From contig JAQSDP010000464.1 in assembly GCA_029945985.1 (NCBI GenBank), forward strand, positions 1 through 12,860: a stretch of 12,860 bases of DNA, in the 5' to 3' direction. Within the stretch, counting starts at the first letter, position 1. Each line of letters opens with the position of its first letter. The notes under the pieces were generated by a model, which was not told the origin of the DNA, made no database searches, and worked only from the letters and a program-made list of their open reading frames with translations. The translations under genes and the position numbers were made by a program. Source of the DNA: a bacterium (GTDB taxonomy: Bacteria; Acidobacteriota; Blastocatellia; Pyrinomonadales; Pyrinomonadaceae). This document shows, piece after piece, positions 1-7,220 of this stretch.

Positions 1-219
1 AATCAACCTCTGCTGGCGCTTTCAGTAGGAGTGGTGGCTGCCGGTCTCTTACTATTGGTTGAATTCTCAATAGTTCTCTGGATCCGAGGCCTAACATTAT
101 CGGAATTCCTTGAAGATAGGGATCCCGTGGCGGGGACCTTATACTACGTGGCCGTCGTAATATTCGCGGCAATGCCAGCAATGATATCGATTGCGCCGGG
201 GAGATCAGATGATGAATAA
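1..219 (+). CDS. Partial two-helix membrane protein (3' end only)
   Basis: The reading frame is open from the first base of the window and ends at a TAA at 217-219, so this is most likely the last 72 residues of a longer protein. Two hydrophobic stretches, roughly residues 5-28 and 48-65, are long enough to span a membrane. They are joined by a polar, acidic loop (around LEDRDP) and followed by a short acidic tail. A GTG at 31 could be an internal start, but the AGGAG at 27-31 runs into it, so reading in from upstream is preferred. The next gene overlaps the last 11 bases in another frame, which suggests translational coupling. The family is not recognised. It is probably an inner-membrane protein of unknown role. 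Confidence 0.5.
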   Translation, partial: NQPLLALSVGVVAAGLLLLVEFSIVLWIRGLTLSEFLEDRDPVAGTLYYVAVVIFAAMPAMISIAPGRSDDE

Positions 220-412
220 GGACGCCTTAGTCGTTCTACACGGATTCTTTCAGCTTCCACATCTGCAGAAAAAGAAGGTAGTGGACGCGATCAACGACTA
301 CTTTGATTCGATGGATCGCGAGCCTATCCGAGCGGCGTATGATAGCGAGTTCGCCAAGCTTCGGGCCGATCAGCCATCGTTCGAGTGTAAATGTTGCGAG
401 CGGAGTTACTGA
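209..412 (+). CDS. Small protein with C-terminal Cys-rich tail, function unknown
   Basis: This is a 67-residue protein (66 if the second ATG at 212 is used). A GGGGAG at 198-203 lies 5-8 bases before the two ATGs and supports this start. The first 11 bases overlap the end of the upstream membrane-protein gene, so the two are probably one transcript and translationally coupled. The body is charged and looks helical (QKKKVVDAINDYFDSMDRE). The C-terminus ends in a CxCC cluster (CKCC) five residues before the stop, which could bind metal, form a disulfide or be modified. The stop overlaps the stop of the convergent gene on the other strand by 7 bases. I do not recognise the family. Gene reality is supported by the ribosome binding site and the coupling only. 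Confidence 0.5.
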   Translation: MMNKDALVVLHGFFQLPHLQKKKVVDAINDYFDSMDREPIRAAYDSEFAKLRADQPSFECKCCERSY

Positions 413-876
413 AGCTTGAGGCAGATATAGTCGAACAGCGTTTCGCTGACTGATCCGGCCCTGACACGACTCCGGGTGTCACCCTTGATCAGGTCGGAAC
501 CCTTTGGGTCTAGCGAGTTGTTCGAGAAGTCGTACGCGGCCGTTCTATCCAGAAAGACCGTCTTCCTTGCGCAATCGACCGTTGCTCGCTGGATCACAAA
601 TGCAGATTCTCGAGGCAAGCTGTACCGCCGGTTGAACGCGCTCGAGTTCGTCGGGACGATCTTCAACCAAAACTCAAAGTTCGTATCTGATTTGGGCTGC
701 ATATTCCGCGTCAGGAGCGAATAGCCGCGGGTACCTTCGGTAGGTTTGCCTAAACTCGTCCAAAACTTCTCCGCCAGAAATTCTCCGTTCATCGGGGCGG
801 GCTCATTGCTCTTGTTATCCTGCCCAAAGACGGACGCACTTATCACCAAAAGGAAAAGCGGTAAAAGTTTTCGCAT
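406..876 (-). CDS. Small exported protein, surface-adhesin-E-like pattern
   Basis: The protein has 156 residues. Residues 1-19 form a clear signal peptide (basic MRK, hydrophobic core, cleavage after SVFGQ), so it is exported. The mature part carries an aromatic FEFWLKIVP strand near residue 70, a Cys at 102 in a TVDCARK context, a Tyr-containing strand near 115 and a second Cys at 152 two-thirds of the way into the last strand (YICLKLQ). This layout, with two cysteines likely bridged and a conserved ending of the type GS..E.L..YIC, resembles the surface-adhesin protein E family found in several Gram-negative groups. That assignment comes from memory of the pattern and is tentative. Its promoter predicts a transcript starting at or next to the ATG. 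It converges on the small Cys-tail gene with a 7-base overlap of the two 3' ends. Confidence 0.65.
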   Translation of the reverse strand: MRKLLPLFLLVISASVFGQDNKSNEPAPMNGEFLAEKFWTSLGKPTEGTRGYSLLTRNMQPKSDTNFEFWLKIVPTNSSAFNRRYSLPRESAFVIQRATVDCARKTVFLDRTAAYDFSNNSLDPKGSDLIKGDTRSRVRAGSVSETLFDYICLKLQ

Positions 877-882
877 AGCCTA

Positions 883-910
883 ATTATCTGCAGATATGGG
901 TTATTTGCAA
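883..910 (-). promoter_or_regulatory. Sigma70-like promoter of the small exported protein
   Basis: On the minus strand, TTGCAA (905-910) and GATAAT (883-888) are separated by 16 bases. The -10 box ends only 6 bases before the ATG at 876, so transcription should start at or very near the start codon. No ribosome binding site is visible, which agrees with a leaderless mRNA. The -35 matches consensus at 4 of 6 positions and the -10 at 5 of 6. Confidence 0.45.
885..896. promoter_or_regulatory. 12-bp palindrome over the -10 box (operator candidate)
   Basis: TATCTGCAGATA is a perfect 12-bp palindrome that covers most of the -10 box of the leaderless promoter at 883-910. A dimeric repressor bound here would block that promoter. 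The regulator is unknown. Confidence 0.35.
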
Positions 911-1089
911 GTCCTTTTTCTATTCAAACCGACACCAGCAACTATTTGCTGAGCTAATCATCAAGCATGTCCCCGTCGCCCGAAGCTCAGCGTTCCTAAA
1001 ATCCGATTGATACTACTCTTTGTTTGCCCGTAGCAAGGAAATGAAAGTAATCTAGTCCCACCATTGTTGAGTCGATCTTGAGGGAACTA

Positions 1090-2379
1090 ATGAAGCAAAT
1101 ACTGACTGCGGCGATGCTTATCGCACTCACTGCTACGAATCCGCTCGGCCAGGCGGCTGACGAATCTGCGTTGATCGCGAAGGCTCGGAAGATCCACAAC
1201 GACATCATTACGCTGGACACCCACGTTGACATAAACGCCGCGAACTTCACGAAAGAACGCAATTATAGTCAGGACCTGCCGACCCAGGCGACGCTGCCAA
1301 AGATGAGGTCGGGAGGGCTCGACGTTGCCTGGTTTATCGTTTACACCGGCCAGGGCGAACTGACTCCTGAAGGATACGATCGTGCCTATAAAAACGCGAT
1401 CGAGAAATTTGACGCAATTCACCGGCTGACGAAGGAGATCGCTCCGGATCAGATAGAGCTTGCCCTCACTAGCAAAGACGTTCGGCGGATCGCGAAGTCG
1501 GGCAAGCTCGTCGCAATGATCGGCGTCGAGAACGCCTACCCCATCGGGACCGACATCAGTCGCGTGAAGGAGTTTGCTAACCGCGGAGCGCGATACATGT
1601 CGCTTGCACACAATGGCCATAGCCAACTCGCCGATTCCAACACAGGCGAACGCGACGGCAAATGGATGCATAACGGCCTGAGCGAACTGGGTAAACAGGC
1701 GATAGTGGAGGCGAATAAGTGGGGCATTATGATCGATATTTCCCACCCCTCAAAAGAAGCGAACAAGCAGGCCATCGCCTTAAGTAAGGCTCCGGTGATC
1801 GCATCGCATTCGTCGGCGCGGGCCATCGCTAATCACAGCCGCAACCTCGCTGATGAGGAACTTGCGCTGATCAAGGCGAATGGCGGCGTAGTCCAGGCCG
1901 TAGCACTGAAAGCGTATGTGAGCGTCGAAAAGAGCGCTAAGCGAGCGGAGGCTTCTGCGGCGATCGTGAAAGAATTTGCCGAGAAAGAAGGGTTCCCTAT
2001 CCTTGAGCGGCCCGCGGTAATCGCAATGCCCGAGGCCGACCGCGCAGCATATGGAGCCAAACTCGCGACGATTCGAGCGAAGGCGACCCCCGTAATTGCC
2101 GAGCGTCTAAAAGACTCGGCACCGGACGTGAACGTCAAGGACTTCGTTGATCACATCGATTATCTGGTTAAGAAGATGGGAATCGACCACGTCGGCATCG
2201 CCTCAGATTTCGACGGCGGCGGCGGTGTGGAAGGATGGAACGATGCGTCGGAAACCTTCAACATCACCCTCGAGCTTGTCCGGCGCGGGTACACCAAGAA
2301 GCAGATCGAAAAGATCTGGGGCGGAAACCTACTTCGAGTTCTGGATGAGGTCCAAAAGGTCGCCAAGAAGCTGCAGTAA
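1090..2379 (+). CDS. Exported membrane dipeptidase (peptidase family M19)
   Basis: This is a 429-residue zinc dipeptidase of the renal-dipeptidase family, which hydrolyses dipeptides, including some with D-residues. The ATG at 1090 is chosen over a TTG 12 bases upstream because AGGGA (1081-1085) sits just before it and a clean signal peptide follows (MKQILTAAMLIALTA, cleavage near residue 22-25). The metal ligands expected from the human enzyme are all visible: HxD in LDTHVDIN (His45, Asp47), Glu147 in GVENAYPIG, His219 in IDISHP and His240 in IASHSSARA. Asp373 in GIASDFDGGGG matches the catalytic-site Asp. The family ending GGNLLRVL is present. A helical, Lys/Glu/Ala-rich segment lies at about residues 275-345. 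The O-methyltransferase gene follows after 94 bases on the same strand. No clear terminator is visible between them. Confidence 0.93.
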   Translation: MKQILTAAMLIALTATNPLGQAADESALIAKARKIHNDIITLDTHVDINAANFTKERNYSQDLPTQATLPKMRSGGLDVAWFIVYTGQGELTPEGYDRAYKNAIEKFDAIHRLTKEIAPDQIELALTSKDVRRIAKSGKLVAMIGVENAYPIGTDISRVKEFANRGARYMSLAHNGHSQLADSNTGERDGKWMHNGLSELGKQAIVEANKWGIMIDISHPSKEANKQAIALSKAPVIASHSSARAIANHSRNLADEELALIKANGGVVQAVALKAYVSVEKSAKRAEASAAIVKEFAEKEGFPILERPAVIAMPEADRAAYGAKLATIRAKATPVIAERLKDSAPDVNVKDFVDHIDYLVKKMGIDHVGIASDFDGGGGVEGWNDASETFNITLELVRRGYTKKQIEKIWGGNLLRVLDEVQKVAKKLQ

Positions 2380-2473
2380 CGCTTCACGTTAAGGGTCGTC
2401 CGAACCACCTTTGAGAGTCTTCTTGAAGTTTTAGAGGATGATATTTCTGTTTGCAGAGCCACGCGTATAGGGT

Positions 2474-3523
2474 ATGAGCAACTCTGTCGCAACTCAACCA
2501 ATAGAAAACCTGTCACCGCAGCGCATCATGGAAGTCGGCATGGCCTTTTGGCCTGCTCGCACGTTGTTGACCGGTGTCAAACTTGGGGTATTCACGGAAC
2601 TCGGATCCGGAAAGAGAAGCGGGGCGGAACTCCAGTCAGCCCTCGGCCTCCATCCTCGCTCCAACCCAGACTTCTTCGACACTCTAGTCGCACTTAATTT
2701 TCTTGAACGCGACCGCGATGGCGAATCCGCTAAATATGGCAACACTCCGGAAACGGCGGCGTTTCTGGATCGAAATAGCCCAGCGTTTATGGGCGGATTT
2801 CTCGAGATGGCTCACGATCGGCTTTACCCGTTCTGGGGAAACCTTGCCGACGGATTGAAGACCGGGCAGCCGCAGAATGAGTTAAAGGATGGCGGAGCCG
2901 GAATGTTCGAAGAGCTGTACAGCCATCCCGAGCGGCTCGAACAATTCATGGATGCGATGGCGGGGATCTCATACGGCAATTTCGCGACGCTTGCCGAGAA
3001 ATTCGACTTTTCAAAGTACAGAACGCTCATCGATGTCGGCGGAGCGACCGGCCTTCTCTCAACCCTGGTCGCAAAAGCAAACCCGCATATGGCCTGTACG
3101 ACTACCGATCTTCACCCGGCCACCGACATTGCCAGGAAGAAGATCGAAGCTGCCGGCGTCGCAGACCGAGTCAAGGCGGAGCCCATCGACTTTTTCACGG
3201 ATCCGATCCCTTCTGCCGATGTGGTGACGATGGGGATGATCCTGCACGATTGGAATCTCGAAAAGAAGATGATGCTCATCCGCAAGGCGTACGACGCATT
3301 ACCCGAGGGGGGAGCGTTCATCGCCATCGAGGCCATCATCGACGACGCCCGCCGTGAGAACGCATTCGGCTTGATGATGTCTTTGAATATGCTGGTCGAG
3401 TTTGGGGACGCATTTGATTTCACGCACGCTGATTTCGATCGCTGGTGCAGGGAAGTGGGCTTCAAACGAACCGAAAGCATCCATCTCGTCGGACCGTCTT
3501 CGGCAGTGGTGGCTTACAAATAA
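2474..3523 (+). CDS. SAM-dependent O-methyltransferase (COMT/ASMT-like)
   Basis: The protein has 349 residues, a usual length for small-molecule O-methyltransferases of the plant-COMT/acetylserotonin methyltransferase type. Residues 15-125 form the helical N-terminal dimerisation and substrate domain (FWPARTLLTGVKLGVF, then a winged-helix-like segment). The class I Rossmann fold starts with LIDVGGATG (Ile186-Gly193 carries the SAM-binding glycine motif). ILHDWN places the catalytic His at residue 258 next to Asp259 and Trp260, and LPEGGAFIAIEAIIDD is the post-motif strand. The substrate cannot be read from sequence; in this family it is often a phenolic or polyketide hydroxyl. There is no signal peptide, so it should be cytosolic. 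The start has only a weak AGGG very close to the ATG. It follows the M19 peptidase gene but has no obvious functional link to it. Confidence 0.88.
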   Translation: MSNSVATQPIENLSPQRIMEVGMAFWPARTLLTGVKLGVFTELGSGKRSGAELQSALGLHPRSNPDFFDTLVALNFLERDRDGESAKYGNTPETAAFLDRNSPAFMGGFLEMAHDRLYPFWGNLADGLKTGQPQNELKDGGAGMFEELYSHPERLEQFMDAMAGISYGNFATLAEKFDFSKYRTLIDVGGATGLLSTLVAKANPHMACTTTDLHPATDIARKKIEAAGVADRVKAEPIDFFTDPIPSADVVTMGMILHDWNLEKKMMLIRKAYDALPEGGAFIAIEAIIDDARRENAFGLMMSLNMLVEFGDAFDFTHADFDRWCREVGFKRTESIHLVGPSSAVVAYK

Positions 3524-3591
3524 GCAGAAGCATTATTGGTAGGGAGTGTATCACGTTGGCACCGCGTCCACATGCCTACGACACCACTACT

Positions 3592-3603
3592 ACCGCGCGC
3601 GGT
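3592..3603. repeat. 12-bp GC palindrome in a convergent gap
   Basis: ACCGCGCGCGGT is a perfect palindrome in the gap between two genes that face each other (methyltransferase ending at 3523 and the hypothetical gene ending at 3611). There is no T-tract on either side, so it is not a convincing terminator. Confidence 0.3.
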
Positions 3604-3610
3604 TCCGCGT

Positions 3611-4054
3611 TCACTTCACGAAAGGGAACGGGCTCGTCGGCTTGGCTGGCCTTTCGTACCGGCACCGTGAGTGAGCTCGCGGTGACGGCTTAGCGGTCTG
3701 TAAATCTAATATCAGGACCTCATCAACGATCTTGGCTTCAGGGAACTCGATCGTCTCGGGCGGCTGGATCCCGAATTCTCGGATCATTCTATGTGCGCGG
3801 ATTATCTTTGCCCCGCTTCGTCCGATCACCCTCGCCGGGTATGCATTCGGGTCGCTGTCCGGCGCCGGCTTGAGAGCCAGCCGATGCCGCAGCGGGTCAA
3901 ACATGATCAGGTACCCGTCCGGAGAACCCAGCCTTTCGTGGGTCGGCCTGCTGATCACGATCGATCCCTGCGGGTTCAGCGTCGCATACAGCAAAGGGAA
4001 CTGAGCTCCCACGTCTCCCTTCGGTAACACTCGCCATTCCATTCCTTGATCCAT
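3611..4054 (-). CDS. Uncharacterised 147-residue protein, AbrB-like strand pattern
   Basis: The start at 4054 is chosen because GGAG (4063-4066) lies 8 bases upstream and a near-perfect promoter sits at 4080-4108. Longer start choices would place the coding region inside that promoter. The central part, around LNPQGSIVISRPTHERLG and then LIMFDP and LALKPAP, has the strand-turn-strand spacing of an AbrB/SpoVT-type swapped hairpin, followed by a basic helix region (IGRSGAKIIRAHRMIREFGI) and an acidic strand (AKIVDEVLILDL). The last 24 residues are basic and proline-rich and look disordered. I recall similar uncharacterised proteins in Acidobacteriota but cannot name a family. A DNA-binding role is a guess from the AbrB-like layout. 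It converges on the methyltransferase gene with an 87-base gap. Confidence 0.65.
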   Translation of the reverse strand: MDQGMEWRVLPKGDVGAQFPLLYATLNPQGSIVISRPTHERLGSPDGYLIMFDPLRHRLALKPAPDSDPNAYPARVIGRSGAKIIRAHRMIREFGIQPPETIEFPEAKIVDEVLILDLQTAKPSPRAHSRCRYERPAKPTSPFPFVK

Positions 4055-4079
4055 AAGTGCCGCTCCAACAACTGTGTGT

Positions 4080-4108
4080 ATTATAGATGCAACACGCTTG
4101 CACGTCAA
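4080..4108 (-). promoter_or_regulatory. Near-consensus sigma70 promoter of the hypothetical gene
   Basis: On the minus strand TTGACG (4103-4108) and a perfect TATAAT (4080-4085) are separated by exactly 17 bases. The predicted transcription start is near 4073, giving a leader of about 20 bases that contains the GGAG ribosome binding site (4063-4066). It is the strongest-looking promoter in the window. Confidence 0.8.
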
Positions 4109-4118
4109 GAGTTGCTAA

Positions 4119-4137
4119 GAGCAGCTCAGTGCTGCTC
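4119..4137. promoter_or_regulatory. 7-bp inverted repeat just upstream of a strong promoter
   Basis: GAGCAGC (4119-4125) and GCTGCTC (4131-4137) form a perfect inverted repeat around TCAGT. It lies 10 bases upstream of the -35 box of the hypothetical gene, a place where a dimeric regulator could bind. There is no T-tract, so it is not a terminator. Confidence 0.3.
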
Positions 4138-4320
4138 GGCCGGCCAGGCGGTCTCGTATAAGACCCGATATCTCGGTGCGACTGCTGGTTCGACACGAAT
4201 CGAGACCTATTCTGCGACACGAAACGATGTGCTTTCCGTTACCCGCTCATTCGTGCCGTCGGAACTTGTATCAATGAGCCAAAGGGACTTTAATGGCCGG
4301 TGATTAGGCTGGCAAATCAG

Positions 4321-4353
4321 AAAAAGCCTGCTCGGTTTTAACGCCGAGCAGGC
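4321..4353 (-). terminator. Rho-independent terminator of the S9 peptidase gene
   Basis: A perfect 10-bp stem, GCCTGCTCGG (4326-4335) with CCGAGCAGGC (4344-4353), closes an 8-base loop. On the minus strand it is followed by five T (4325-4321). It lies about 225 bases past the stop of the S9 gene, so that transcript should carry a long 3' UTR. Confidence 0.85.
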
Positions 4354-4370
4354 TCTCCGTTGCGGTTGCA

Positions 4371-4455
4371 AACTAACTAATCGAACTAACTAACTAACAG
4401 ACCACCGAAGTGGTCACTAACCAACTAACTAAACTAACTAACAAACAACCAACAA
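4371..4455. repeat. AACT-type tetranucleotide repeat field split by a UUCG hairpin
   Basis: Imperfect runs of the unit AACT/CTAA fill 4371-4398 and 4417-4442 and decay into related ACAA/CCAA bases up to about 4455. Between them, 4400-4415 is a perfect 6-bp hairpin. Read on the minus strand, which is the transcribed strand here, it is GACCAC-TTCG-GTGGTC, a C(UUCG)G tetraloop of the extra-stable kind. The whole block lies between the S9 stop and its terminator, so it would be in the mRNA 3' UTR. Confidence 0.75.
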
Positions 4456-4577
4456 CATCTTAATAATACCAAAGACAGAAATCGCGCGCAAGCCGAAAAT
4501 GCATCCGGACCAAAGGTTTTTTGGGCGCGTCTTCGTTCTGAGCACCGGAAGCACCACAATGACAGCGCGCCTTATTT

Positions 4578-7055
4578 TCAGGGCACCCGTCGAAGTTCGA
4601 TCTTCTCAATTCCTTTGGCTTGCATCGGCAAAACGAAAGCGGTGGCCGGCTTATCGTCCACCGTTAAGATCTCTTGCTCGAGCATCTCGCCGCGAAGACG
4701 CATCGTGGAAACCATTAGAACGTTCCCGGACTTGAACGGAACGACCAGGGAGTCGCCAATGACTCGAGCCGTGAGCCGCACGCGGCCGTCATCGATGTAG
4801 ATGTCCTCAGCACCATTGCCCCGACAGAGCTTAGAGTCTTTCACTGACTTCACCGTGCCCGATTCGGTGTACCTCGTCTTCCACTGAGAGCATTGATTAT
4901 CCGAGACCGGAAAGGCCCCGATCTCCATCGTGACGTCGACTGCAGCGGCCCCGGGCTGTGACGGCAAGTTCGTCAGCTTGCCGCTCCACTTTCCTTCCCA
5001 GGCTGCTACAGGTGAGGTTCGCTCTACCGCTTTCTTCTTAACGTATTTGTCGTACCACGCGAGATAGCGTTCATAGCGGTCCCGAACGTAGCTTGGGCGT
5101 TGTATCCCATGGTTCTCGTTCGGGTAGATGATCAGCTGGGTGTCTATTCCTAAGCTTCTCAATGCCTGATACATTTGTTCGCTGCCGGAGATCGGCACGT
5201 TGAAATCCCGTTCACCGCCGAGGAAGAGCGTCGGCGTCTTGATCTTGTTCGCCTGGAGGAACGGGTACGAGAGCTTTTGATAGGTTTCCCACGCTTTGGG
5301 ATCCCAAGGCGGCCCGATCTCGTTGTCGTATTGAGTGATGTAGTGGTCGGTTCCGTAATAGGAGACGGTGAAGGCAGTACCGGCACCGCTGGTAGCTGCC
5401 TTAAATCGATTGTCGCTCGCGATGAGATAGTTCGTAAGTATTCCGCCATAACTCCAACCCCCGACTCCCAACTTGTCCGGATCGGCGACGCCCATCTTCA
5501 CCGCATGGTCGACCGCCGCGTGAAGGTCCTGAACCTCATACACACCCCAGTTCGCGAAGATCGAGCGTGAGAATTTCTGGCCCCGGCCGGAACTGCCACG
5601 ATAATTGACCGCCATTACAGCGTAGCCATTGGCCGCGAAGAACTGACGCTCAGCAGTAAAAGAATGCTGATCCTGGCCGTTCGGCCCTCCGTGAATGCGA
5701 AGAAGAAAGGGAACTTTGGATCCCTTCACATATCCTACGGGATACGTAAGAAGAGCACTTAAGTCTGTTCCGTCGGCACTCTTGAATCGAACTTCCTCGG
5801 TCTGCGGAAGTTCGATCTCAGCAAAGAGTTCATCGTTATGACGTGAAAGTTGTCGAATCGAGCCATTCTCGAACGCGTAGACCTCACCTGCCTTATTGTT
5901 ACCACCTGAAATCGCTACCGAAAGGCCCGCGGCATGGTTCCAGTTTGAGAGAACGATCGGACCTGAGATAAGGCGCTCAAGCTTTCCCGACCCTATATTG
6001 ATCCGTGCGGGATAGACCGACATATCGTCTGTCACGAGAATTGTTATCGACTTTCCGTCAGCAGAGAAGTCGGGATTCGACACGCCCCGGTCAAGATCCT
6101 CAGCAGCCTTAACCCGAACCGGAGCCGAACTTCCGTCCGATTCAACCATCGTCAGATGGCTCATATTGTAGGCTCCGTATTTCAGTTCGTCAGATTCCAG
6201 GTACAGTAGTGACTTGCCATCCGGACTCCATTCCGGCCGGCCCCCGCCTCGGCTGGTGTCAGGGGTAACCTGTTTCTCTGCTGACCCTGCCTTAGCATCT
6301 GCTACATAGATCTGCGAGCCCGGATCACGGTCCGGATCCGCCTTGCGATTACTTGTGAACGCTATCCGCCCACCGTCCGGTGACCATACCGGAGAGCCTT
6401 CATCCACCTTTCCTTTCGTCAGCCGATCGAGCGTCTTGCCTGTGATGTCGTATAGGTAGACATAGCTCTTTCGGTTCGAACTCAAATATCCTTGTCCATC
6501 CTGCTTAAACTTGTATCGGTCAAGAACGATGGGTTTGGGCGGCTTAGCCGTTGCTGCCGGAGTGACGGTTGAAGGCTCGTCCGGATCAGGGTCAACGATC
6601 ACCATCGCCATTCTCTTCGAATCGGGCGACCATTCATAACTTTGCAGACGGCCATTGATATCGGTTAGCTGTTTTGCCTCTCCACCGCCCAGGTCAAGTA
6701 TCCAGATCTGGCTTCCTCGGTTCGGACCAGGTCTCGAGGAAAGGAAAGAAAGATATTTTCCGTCGGGGCTCCATTGCGGCGAGGTTTCGCTGTCGGTCGA
6801 GAATGTGATCTGTCGATTAATTTTGCCGTCAAAACTGGCCATCCAAATGTTCGCGTCGGACTTGTCGCCCTTAACGTCCGTAGTCGCTACGACGTATGCC
6901 ACCCATTGCCCGTCGGGTGAAAGCTGAGGATTGCTTACGTTTTTGATCCGAGACAGATCATCCAGTTTCAAGGGTCGCCGCGGGGACTGGCCATTGACGA
7001 CCGTGAAGGCCAGCGTCAAAAGACACACCGACAAGAAGCAGGTTCGAGGTTTCAT
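4578..7055 (-). CDS. Exported S9-family (prolyl oligopeptidase/DPP-like) peptidase with extra C-terminal domain
   Basis: The protein has 825 residues. The ATG at 7055 is chosen because a signal peptide follows at once (MKPRTCFLSVCLLTLAF, cleavage near VNGQ at 22-23); a longer frame to 7202 would run through the ahcY terminator. No good ribosome binding site is visible. Residues 30-400 hold at least five PD40/TolB-type propeller blades (SPDGQWVAYV, WSPDGKYLSF, WSPDSKRMAM, WSPDGGRIAF, WSPDGKSLLY). The alpha/beta-hydrolase domain follows, with the nucleophile Ser535 in GGWSYGG, Asp617 in GGERDFNVP and His649 in NENHGI, a complete catalytic triad. S9 enzymes normally end near here, but this one continues for about 145 residues with a strand-rich domain (start AWEGKWSG) containing two cysteines. 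It probably cleaves peptides in the periplasm. It is a single-gene unit between two terminators. Confidence 0.93.
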   Translation of the reverse strand: MKPRTCFLSVCLLTLAFTVVNGQSPRRPLKLDDLSRIKNVSNPQLSPDGQWVAYVVATTDVKGDKSDANIWMASFDGKINRQITFSTDSETSPQWSPDGKYLSFLSSRPGPNRGSQIWILDLGGGEAKQLTDINGRLQSYEWSPDSKRMAMVIVDPDPDEPSTVTPAATAKPPKPIVLDRYKFKQDGQGYLSSNRKSYVYLYDITGKTLDRLTKGKVDEGSPVWSPDGGRIAFTSNRKADPDRDPGSQIYVADAKAGSAEKQVTPDTSRGGGRPEWSPDGKSLLYLESDELKYGAYNMSHLTMVESDGSSAPVRVKAAEDLDRGVSNPDFSADGKSITILVTDDMSVYPARINIGSGKLERLISGPIVLSNWNHAAGLSVAISGGNNKAGEVYAFENGSIRQLSRHNDELFAEIELPQTEEVRFKSADGTDLSALLTYPVGYVKGSKVPFLLRIHGGPNGQDQHSFTAERQFFAANGYAVMAVNYRGSSGRGQKFSRSIFANWGVYEVQDLHAAVDHAVKMGVADPDKLGVGGWSYGGILTNYLIASDNRFKAATSGAGTAFTVSYYGTDHYITQYDNEIGPPWDPKAWETYQKLSYPFLQANKIKTPTLFLGGERDFNVPISGSEQMYQALRSLGIDTQLIIYPNENHGIQRPSYVRDRYERYLAWYDKYVKKKAVERTSPVAAWEGKWSGKLTNLPSQPGAAAVDVTMEIGAFPVSDNQCSQWKTRYTESGTVKSVKDSKLCRGNGAEDIYIDDGRVRLTARVIGDSLVVPFKSGNVLMVSTMRLRGEMLEQEILTVDDKPATAFVLPMQAKGIEKIELRRVP

Positions 7056-7167
7056 ATCTACTAACCGAGTTGCGGAATAAGCTGAAGTGGAGTGAATCGG
7101 GAAAAGATTATCAGGCGGCGTGGTGAAATCAAAGCGAGACCGGGTCGAAGTAGGCTTGCGAGGAACA

Positions 7168-7196
7168 AAAGGCCCGGTTGTGATAACCGGGCCTTT
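7168..7196 (-). terminator. Rho-independent terminator of ahcY
   Basis: A perfect 12-bp stem, AAAGGCCCGGTT (7168-7179) with AACCGGGCCTTT (7185-7196), closes a 5-base loop 24 bases after the ahcY stop. On the minus strand the stem runs into a T-stretch (TTTTG). It separates the metK-ahcY unit from the S9 gene. The symmetric A/T ends could let it work in both directions. Confidence 0.88.
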
Positions 7197-7220
7197 GATC
7201 AAATGAGATGCGGTCGGAAC

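Larger units (their letters stand above)
4055..4577. other. Non-coding stretch between the hypothetical gene and the S9 gene
   Basis: No convincing gene lies here. From left to right it holds the leader and promoter of the hypothetical gene (4063-4108), a 7-bp inverted repeat (4119-4137), a pair of 9-base direct repeats CGACACGAA (4191-4199 and 4215-4223), the terminator of the S9 gene (4321-4353) and the repeat field with a hairpin (4371-4455). The short open frames in it lack ribosome binding sites and recognisable protein. Confidence 0.6.

Noticed and set aside
1087..1746. A 219-codon open frame on the minus strand opposite the M19 peptidase gene
   Set aside because: The plus-strand frame has all the metal ligands of the family, and the minus frame reads as low-quality shadow sequence.
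4055..4108. TTG start of the hypothetical gene at 4108
   Set aside because: That TTG is the first part of the -35 box TTGACG, so it cannot be in the transcript made from that promoter.
4176..4223. tRNA-like GGTTCGA sequence and paired CGACACGAA repeats
   Set aside because: No acceptor stem, anticodon arm or CCA end could be paired around it. The two 9-base repeats are too short and too few to be a repeat array.
7056..7140. Promoter for the S9 gene around GATAAT on the minus strand
   Set aside because: A GATAAT is present near 7110, but no acceptable -35 box lies at the right distance, so the promoter could not be placed.
7056..7202. Longer N-terminus for the S9 peptidase
   Set aside because: The extension would translate the ahcY terminator hairpin and bury the signal peptide 49 residues inside the protein.
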